A model generated the notes under the pieces. It searched no databases, had not been told where the DNA came from, and saw nothing but the letters and a program-made list of their open reading frames with translations. Positions 53,527-63,100 of a stretch of 64,000 bases of DNA are shown here, piece after piece (position 1 is the first letter of the stretch; the number at the start of each line of letters is the position of its first letter). Origin of the DNA: Tridacna crocea (Eukaryota > Mollusca > Bivalvia > Cardiida > Cardiidae); NCBI GenBank assembly GCA_943736015.1, contig OX031070.1, positions 22,465,673-22,529,672 of the forward strand. The letters are read 5' to 3'. Position numbers and translations under genes: made by a program.

Positions 53527-53769
53527 ATATGGTCTGCAACACACGAAAAGTGGCGTTTGGACATTTGCGTAAAGTGTTGTCCCTGCACAGTCTACGGAAG
53601 CTGATCAGAGACAACACATTCCAGTCATGCGTGATTTCCTATTTCACGCAAGCATACTGTAGGACAAAGTTTGATGATGACATAAAGTGCCAGTCTGCTC
53701 AGGCTACTCCGAGACGACAATTTACACAAATGTCCGAAAGCCCCTTTTCACATGTTGTAGACCATATAA
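53527..53769. mobile_element. PalC element, complete
   Basis: ATATGGTCTGCAACACACGA and CATGTTGTAGACCATAT close it; TGCACAGTCTACGGAAGCTG inside is a decayed hairpin, second hairpin also reduced. Lies within 300 bp of the last trichoplein exon found. Confidence 0.82.
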
Positions 53770-54043
53770 TGTACTCTTACTGCTCCATTGACTTCATGTT
53801 GCTGACAAACTGCAGACACACATTCCTATCACTAAACCAAGCGCAATTATTGTTTACCCTTCTCAGATGCCGAGGTTTGGTGTTTTTTTCAATATCCATT
53901 TTTATATACAGTAGATAAATCAGTGAGTACAGTTACCAATAGTGCAATTAAAACAAAGGCTAACTGACCTCAGTAAAGGACCCAAGAGGCCAAAATTCAT
54001 CTCCAAAAACAAAATCTATTAATAGTTTAAACATGTATCTTAC

Positions 54044-54187
54044 TCTTGGTGTAAATCCTCGCAACTTCAATCTCTCTGTCTCCTGTTTAAGAAACTGCTC
54101 ATAGTCTTTTTCTGCCACTTTATCCTCCTCCACCTCTTGCTGTAGTCGTAATTTAGTAATTTCTTCCCTCTCTTTACGAGATGTGAT
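54044..54187 (-). CDS. TCHP: Trichoplein exon (last one found)
   Basis: 144 bp, 48 codons, acceptor TTGTAG, donor GTAAGA. Reads ITSRKEREEITKLRLQQEVE, then EDKVAEKDYEQFLKQETERL and KLRGFTPR. The end aligns with human LQQEAETMAEQGYRPKP. Reading through the donor gives about 21 unrelated residues before a stop, so a further short terminal exon is expected. No match to the HPKIAWN tail was seen downstream to 50 kb. Confidence 0.85.
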
Positions 54188-57100
54188 CTACAAGTAAGTT
54201 TACACAGATTATCATATCAAGTGTTGTATTCACCAACCATTTTAAGTTGATACCTAAGCTTTCAGTCTGAGAGGTGAGTACAAAGCATCTCAACCAATAA
54301 GAAAGCTAGTTGTAGAACTTGGAAATCAGAACCCATCCCCCTCCCTGAGATGCAGAAAAGAGGAGACCATCAAACTCCCTTCAAACTATTTCATTCTGTA
54401 ATCTTTACTTATATATGTTATATGGTTTGCAACACGCAAAAGGGGCATTAGGACATTTGCGTTGTGTCATCTCGGTTCAGCCTGCGCAGTTCACAGAGAC
54501 TTATCTGAAACAACAATTTCAGTTTTTATGTATTTTTCTGTTTTGCGCAAGTCTACTGTAGCAAAAAATCTACTGTAGTCGTAAAATGCCGTCTTGGATT
54601 AGCCTGCACAGACTGCGCAGGCTAATCCAAGACAACATTTTACACAAATTTCCTAAAGCTCCTTTTCATGTAATGCAAGCCATATATGAAAGCATTGTGG
54701 ACGATGTTCTCCTCACTTTCAAAGACATATCACACCATTTCAGCTGCATTTCAATCTCGCCTTCTATCTCAACAAGTCTTAAGTTTTGTCTTCTGGTCCA
54801 GAAATACTTGAAATTGACTCAATGAGCAAAGGCTAATAAGTCTACAGCTAAGTTTCATCTTAACTCTTTACCAAATAACGTAACTTTGGACTAGTCCAAA
54901 TTGAAAGCATTTGCAGACAACGAAATTGATGTGACTCAAAAACTGAAATTGGTTTTGGGAAGGGAAGAAAATGTTGTGGGAAAAGGAGAAAATGCTGGTT
55001 ACCAGTTTTTTCTCCTTTTCCCACAATATTTTAAGAAAGCTTCTTTCTCAGGGTCCTGAAAACCAGGGATTGTTTGGGAAAGGGTTAAAGAAATTTTATC
55101 AGGGTTCAGCAGTTCAGCAGTTAATGATAAGAATGAGATTCCATATCAAACCTGTTCTTTGAGTTCCAGTTTAAGCTTTTCTTTTTCAGCTTCAGCTTTC
55201 TCAAAATCGCATCTGGTGAGCTGATTAGCTATTTCCATTTCTCTGATTAACTCTTCACGATGTTTAATTGACTCTTCCTGGCGCTCCCGAACTTCCTCCA
55301 TTCTATCAATAATCTGTTCATTTCTTGCATCAAGTACCTGTAACAATATAATCATATGTATTTTTAAATTCAGCGTATTAGACAAATGACAGATTTCTTT
55401 CGGTCAATAGGTTTACCCATTAAAAAACAATCTGGATTTTTAACAAATGTTTAAGATGAGGCTTTCGAAAACAACCTGTAAACCAGAGAAAATTCTGGTA
55501 ACTAGAATTTTCCACATTCAAAAAAAAAAAACCTTTAGCTTTAAATAAGACAATTCCAATTTTTTGAGGCAACAATATTTTTCCAACCTTCTGAGACAAA
55601 TACCATTCTTTGAACCAGATTTCATTTTCAACTGCAGATTCCTTAAATTCTGACAAGTCTAAAGTGCTTTGTTTGGTAAAAGGGTAAAACACAAGATATT
55701 TTACCCATTTATCAAACAACACAAAGATTTTGAGACCACCAGGCAAAAACACCTGAAAAATGAAAAAAACTTGTTCAATACTTGCTGCAATGGTGAAAAT
55801 AGGTTTGCTTGGCAGATTTACCAATGTGTTTTATCTCTTAACCCACCAACAAAATTCTGGATTTACAACCATTTGAGTTCCTTGTATATCATATCACACT
55901 CTACCATTCCTCATTAATTGTGAGTATTCATTAGCATGTTTAAACGTAAATAAGTAGTTTGAATAGGTATTTTAAGTTTCACTGTTTAGACTTTGAAGGA
56001 AAAGCTAAATGACTTTTGTAGCTTCAATTCCATTTAAAACTTTCCACATGAACTTAGACTATAAAGGTGCAAAAATCAGACTAAGCTGACTGGTGCAGCT
56101 GAAGTTATCTTCTGCTTTAATTCTGTAAAAAATGACAAAATTCTAGACCTGTCCACATTCAAGGTATTTAAAGCCAACAAGTTGTGTATGGTTTAGGCTA
56201 TGAAATTTCTATCTGAAAGAGTTGAAAACTTTGTAAGAAAAGGAGAAAATTCTGCTTACAAGCATTTTCTTCCTTTCCCTCAATGTTTTCACTGGTCATC
56301 ATCTTCAGGGTCACTAACACTTGGGTTTGTATTGTAATGGGTTCAAAGATTAACTGTATCTATAATGTCATAAAACATCTTATTCCAATGGTGCCAACAG
56401 TTGTCTTGTAGCAGGCTATTAGTGCCAAGTTGGCAATACAATATTTGCTCAGAATGAGCAATTTCTTCCCATCCCAAATATACTTTAGTTGCATTCTTTA
56501 CTTAGCTTTATTTCACACCAAAACATTCATATTTTTCAACATTTTACATGAATGTTTTAACCCTTTACTCCATTGATACTCATTTCTACTCATTGTTTGT
56601 AGGAGCCTTTGGAAAACATTGTGGCAAAAGGTGAAATTGCTCGTGACGAGCAATTTCGCCTTTTGCCACAATGTTTTCTACACCATCAAAAGGTGTCATA
56701 TACATATAAGAAACGGCTTCATCCTTGCTGTTATTTAGGGTAAATCAGAGATACCATAGATATGCCTTTTGGGGTAAAGGGTTATGAATGGTCTACTGCA
56801 AATTTAATCCTGATCAGAATAAAGCTGTATGTACCTCTTTCATCAGCCTTTCCCTGGCTTTCCTTTCTCTTTCCCATTCTGCTTCTCTTTTCTGCCACAT
56901 TCTTGCTGCTTCATCTCTGTAATTCAATTTGATTATGTGATAAATCTTGCGCTTTGAATTATATACCTCTTTTAAGTTGAACAAGAGATGCAGTGTAATA
57001 GTAGAAAATATGGCTTTTCAGAGACATTCATGAACGCTATCTTTTTTTATCTACAAAAAATGACAGTACCACATCACCATGCAACTAACTTGTGGAGTTC

Positions 57101-60100
57101 TCCATGTTAATCCTTTCCCAAACAAGTCCTGGTTTTTACGTGTCTGCAGTAAAAATCTTTTAAAAACACTTTGAGAAAAGGAGAAATTGCTCTAAACGGG
57201 CATTTTCTCCTTTTCTCACAGTGTTTTCTACCCTTTTTGAGAACTTTCTGCCATTTTCTCAAAATCTAAAACTGTTTTCTGTAATTTTCTTTCAGTTTGG
57301 AAGAGTCCAAAATTTGTCATTTGAGAAAGGGTTAAATACCATTGTGGACAACAAATCAAATTTGGTCAAATTGTGGGATTTTCCGCTGAAAGAGTACAAA
57401 ACATTGTGTAAAAAGGAGAAATGAAATAAATTAATGTGGCTTAAATTAAGGAATTCGTTTTCAAAAGGGTAGATAACTTTGTGGGAAAAGGATAAAGTTC
57501 TGGTTACTAGCATTTTCTCTTTTTCTCACATTGGTTTCAAAAGCCCTTTTCCTTCAATCATTAACACTTGGGATTGTGTGGTAAATGGCTATCACTTTCA
57601 TTTATGTATTGAACACACTATTTCTGTATGTAATAGTTTTGATTCTCTATTAATAACAAAGGGACATTTGTTGATCAGGCATAAAAGAAATGCAAGATAA
57701 TGACCATGTGCTAATCTCAAAGACATAATGACTTACTGATATAGAAGGTCTAATTCTGCTTCTCTTGCTTTTTCTACTCTGATCTGGTCTTCAACAACCT
57801 ACAGTGATAAGTGACAACAAGAGCCGTCAGAGACGGGTTATGCTCCCCGAACAAGTGCTTGTCATTAAATATATGAAATTGATATAAATTCACTTCTTTT
57901 ATCCTAAAAGAACCAGTTCATGCCCCCCAAAATTTGAAGTGAAAAGGCAATCACTATCTTAGAGATAGCCAACACAAACTTGTAGAGGACAATAAGCCCA
58001 ATAAGCCCCCTTTAAGCTCCCTTTTCCCATCAGACAATATTGCATCATTGAAATAAATACAACGGGTGTGTGGTTTGTGGCATTTTTGAATAATACTTCA
58101 AAATTCGAAATTTCATAAAATTTTGAGCTGTCATGTAGTAAATATTACATAAAACAATTCTTTACATGAAGCCCCCTTTTTCCGAGACGCAGCCTGAAAT
58201 TGAGAAACAGGAAGAGAGGTACCTGGGCAACGTTCCAACAAGTTCAGATTTGAAATTTCACAAAGTTTTGAGCACCCATAAAGGAGATACACGTGAAAAA
58301 CAATTTTTTCCATGAAGTCGCCTTTTTCCGTGATGCAACCTCAATTTGAGAAACCAGGAAAGACGTATTTGCGCATTTGTAATTCATAGATTGAAAAAAA
58401 AAACAAAGGGCACATGTTGAAACTTGTAAAACAAGATATAACCATGAAATTTTGAAAAAAACTGAACAAGATACTAGTAAAAATTGAAATTTTGCATTAG
58501 GGCCCCTTTTTCCTTGTCATTTTACAAGAAACCCCCTTTTTCCATGACAGAGGGTCAAATTGAAAAACACATAGATAAAGAAACAAGAGCACATGCTGAA
58601 ACTTTGAAAAAACAATATAACCATGAAGTTTAATGAAATTTTGAGCAAAACTGAATGAAATATTAGTAAAAATTGGAATTTTGCAAGAAACCCCCTTTTT
58701 CAATGACAGAATGTCAACTTAAAAAATGCCCAGATTAAAAACAGCAAAGGCACATGCTAAAACTTTCCATAAACAATATAACCATGAAGTTTCATGATAT
58801 TCTGACAAAAACTGAATGAGATATTGGCAAAATTTGCAATTTTGCATTAAGCCCCTTTTTTCCAGGCCCCTTTTTCCATGTCATTTTACAAGAAACCCCC
58901 TTTTTCCATGACAGAATATCAACTTAAAAAATGCATAGATAAAGATACAAGAGCACGTGTTGAAACTTTGAAAAAACAATAAAACCATGAAGTTTAATGA
59001 AATTTTGGGCAAAACTGAATGAAATAGTAAAAATTGGAATTTTGCAAGAAACCCCCTTTTTCCATGACACAACGTCAACTTAAAAAACGCCAAGATTAAA
59101 AATAGCAAGGGCACATGCTAAAACTTTCCATAAACAATATAACCATGAAGTCTCATGATATTCTGACAAAAACTGAAAGAGATATTGGCAAAAATTGTGA
59201 TTTTGCATTAAGCCCCTTTTTTCCATGGCATGGTGTCAAATTGAAAATCCGGGAAAGATACGTCGGCGCCTTACTTCAAAAAGTTCATATATGAAGTTTT
59301 ATCCAATTTGGTCCAGGGGTTGTGGAGAAATCGCTTCGGACAGACAGACAGAAGGACGGACGGACGGACAGACAGACGGACGAAGCGGCAACTATATGCT
59401 CGCCCTTCGGGAAGCATAAAAAATATATACATTAAAAAATAAGGGCTTTGCAAAGCAGCACATGTATGCCCGAAGGGGCTTGTCATTGAAATGGGTAAAA
59501 ATCTAAAATGCCTGCATATCTCCAAATTTTGAGAGTCCTATGCTGCTAACATACAGACTGCTAGGACCATAACATAATACAACACTTTTGGCATATAATA
59601 AAAAGAAAGAAAAGGCTAACAAGGCAGAAATAAGCCCTGATTATTGTCTGCTTGTATTCTTGTTGACTCTTCATCAGATGAAAGAAATTTACATTTGTAG
59701 ATTTTGAAAGCCTTTGCAAACAGAAATTTAAATTTTGCTCAATGCAAGGAAATGTTTTTCAAAGGATGAAATCATAATGAGAAAAGGAGAAAATCCTGGT
59801 AACTACGATTTTTCCCTGTCCTAAAATGTCGTTCACCAAGACCTTCCTCTTCAGGGCTGTTAAAACTGAATATTTTGGTCATTAAATAACAAAATTCTAC
59901 TATCCCATAACTCTTTTCCACACAGCAGAATTTTAGACCTATCCCAAATCAATTTCAGTATAGTGGCTCAACTCAAATGATGCAATTTTTCTTTGATCAA
60001 GTAGTTTTTGTGAAAACTTTGTGTGAAAAGGAGAAAATGCTGGTTAACAGCTTTTTCTCCTTTATCCACAAAGTTTTCAAAAGACCTCTTCCTCAGGGTC

Positions 60101-63100
60101 ATTAAAAATCGTCATTGTGTGGAAAAGGTATAATGTAATAGATATTTTGTGTTTATTTTTGTCTCAAATAATTCCTATTTGAATACAAGTAGTGACTCTC
60201 AATATGATGTGGGTAGTTCCAAAAAATTGACCCAGTTCATTAATTGCAGGTTTAAACCCTTTGATCCAACTGTCTCCCCATTTGTATTTGTTGAACTATA
60301 TCGGCCATAGAAGAGAATCTTTAAAATTTCCTTGGTTTAATTGAATCATGACAGTAACAGACTGTGATATCCTCAATATACACTCTTTCAACAACCTATA
60401 TATGATATAGAGGATATTTGGGTTTTTTTGGTGACAGATAGAAATTTATTTCATTGAGTTAACACCATCGGTAATATTTTCACAAGTGGCACAGCCGCAA
60501 TTGAAAATATTACCCATTGTGTTCAAGAGATGAAATAAATTTCAATCTTTCCCCCCAAAAAATATTATATTCTATTTATTTCATGCTTTTAACCCTTTCT
60601 GGGAGGAGCTTTATCAAAATCCAGTACAGTATTTTTTCCATTATTCCCTGTTGCATACCCCTCCTGCATAGCAGTGCATTACAATATTACATCAAGCATG
60701 AGAAATGTAAGGTAAATGACATCGTATTTCCATCTGGTTGTGAGGCATGCACATTTTACCTAGGCAACAAGAACATGAAAATCGGTATTTTCACTGGTCG
60801 TACCCATGTAATATCGAAAAATATTTTCACTGCTATTTCTCAATATCCTACCGGAAAGCATAAAATAAATTGCGTAATTACATTCTCTTCTAATTCATGA
60901 AAGATTCTCAATTCTCACAATCATGTAGCTGGTATGCAACACTGAAAATCCTATGGACTAGTAATTCAACAAGAATATTGCCAATAAGTCTTGAAATACA
61001 CCATCTAACTAACAGCAGTGCCTGCCTTACCTTTTTCATCCAGGAAGCATCTGCTCTGGCTTTTTCTTTACGGGCAGTTAACACCTCTGCCATTTCTGCT
61101 TCTTTCTCGGCAAGTGCTTCCAAAATCTTTCTGTCCAATTCCTGAAATGGAAAAGAAAAGTCTTTATAATGTGCCAGTCTTTCATTGTCAAAAACCATAA
61201 ATTACCATTGTATTAGATGCAGCTATTCCTCATTACATTTTAATAAGATTCCATGTCATGGAATCTAAAAATCTAATTTGTATCCAAAACACCTACCAAA
61301 GAACAAAATACATGTATCTCTCAGAATTTAACTAGAGCTGTCACTAAATGTGACTTAATACCCACACCAGCACTTTGACAGGAACAGGTAATCATTTGTA
61401 CACAGACGGACACACCCATGACCAAACGGATGGACAAACGAACAGACAGGCTGATTTCAGTATACCACTGAAAATATTTGTTTTACGGGGGTATAATAAT
61501 GCTCACCTATCAGGACCTTTGACTTGTAACTATTAATCCTTTACTAGACAACAAAATTAAACATATATCTCTATTGAATGCACTAGCTGACAACAGATTA
61601 AATGTTAAGTTCAAATAATGTTAAGTTCAGTCTTATGGGATAGAAATCATTGTGAGATATGGAGAAAATGCTATTTACCTGCATTTTCACCTTTTCCCAT
61701 TATATTTTCAAAAGCCTTTTCTGACAATCTCCTTAAAACACAACGCTAGCTCAGTGGGGTAAGACATTAAAACTAGAGTTCTACACTACACATGACAAGT
61801 AAAAGAATGCTGTCTTACCAATTCTTCCTGGATTTGCTTTGATCTTCTTCGCATCTGAGCTATATGCTGCCTCAGTAACACACGGCTGATGAGGAAATAG
61901 GAAAGAACTGATTAAGCAGATGTTACTCATAAACAGAACCTATATCTAAACCTTTACCATACAATCTTGAGTTTAACAACTCTGGTAGAGAAGACTTTTG
62001 AAGCCATTATGGGAAAAGAAGAAAATGCTGGTTACCAGCATTTTCTCCTTAACCCAAAAAGTTTTCTACCATTTCATATGCAAATTCCTTTATCTGACCC
62101 AAATAAAATTACATGTGAATGCTTTCAATATGCAACATTTTGTCATATGCTAAAACCTTTGACTTTTTCTATGAAAAGTGGATCAGATTGATCAACAAAA
62201 GTTTAGAATATCACAGTGATCTATCTTGATACCTCAAGGGTCTGACAACATCACAAGGTGAATTGTAATGTTTTCACAGATGAAAAAAAAAAACACTTCA
62301 GAATCTTTACTTTCAGTTTATCAGTCATTTAAGTAATTTCACATAATCATATCTACAATTTTGATACATCTATATTCAAAATGCATTTATTGGGAAAAAA
62401 TCTAGCTTCTGTAAGTTCAAACTTTGCTCTAATTTTCAGAATAAGTAGGTATTTTTTTCAACTTGTAAAATAAACAAAAAAAACCTTTCTAGAATAATTG
62501 GAAAATAGCAGTTCCAAATTGATAGCCAATGTGAGATAAAGTAACACTAACCCAAAGTCTTGCTTCTTTCTTCTGTCTTCCATTTCTCTTCTCCTCTCTT
62601 CCATTTCCTCCAGCGCCCATTGTTCTTTTTCTAGCTCCTCTTGTTCTTTCTTCAGCATTTCAGCCTATTACAAAGTGATTATCAAAATTAAAGTAAGTTA
62701 GAACCATTTGCAACAGACTTTTTCAGAACAGAAGGGCCATTGGCTTATAGGCTCACCTAAGTAAAGTCATCTAGGGCTGATAAAGCTGAAGAGATCCTGG
62801 TTTAGGTGATGTAAACTACATGAATGTTAGTGATCTACCTTTTCAATGACTTGAGCTATCTAGAAAATGTCTGAGAGACCAACAAGACAAACATTTTTGT
62901 CATGCTTCATGAGGATTGGACTGAAAAATTTACCTCTAGCATGCACATTAGGCTTTTCTTTAGATTTGACCCAGTGACCCACTTTTTGCCCTGACATAAC
63001 CTGGATTTTTTAACTTGTCTGATTTATAATCAAGACATTCTGACTAATTTCGATGGGTAATCAGCTGAAAAATAAGGCTTATGGAGTACAAAGGATGCTT

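Noticed and set aside
53457-53918. A 153-codon plus-strand frame
   Set aside because: Most of it lies in the PalC element at 53527-53769 and includes both inverted ends.
60517-60900. A 127-codon plus-strand frame in a trichoplein intron
   Set aside because: It crosses a dispersed repeat with inverted motifs and shows no domain, signal or codon pattern typical of a gene.
179-62158. Recurring peptide NIVGKGENAGNQHFLLFPQCF in many small frames
   Set aside because: It is the translation of the PalA palindrome in one frame and appears wherever a copy lies. It would look like a conserved protein family in a naive search but is transposon DNA.
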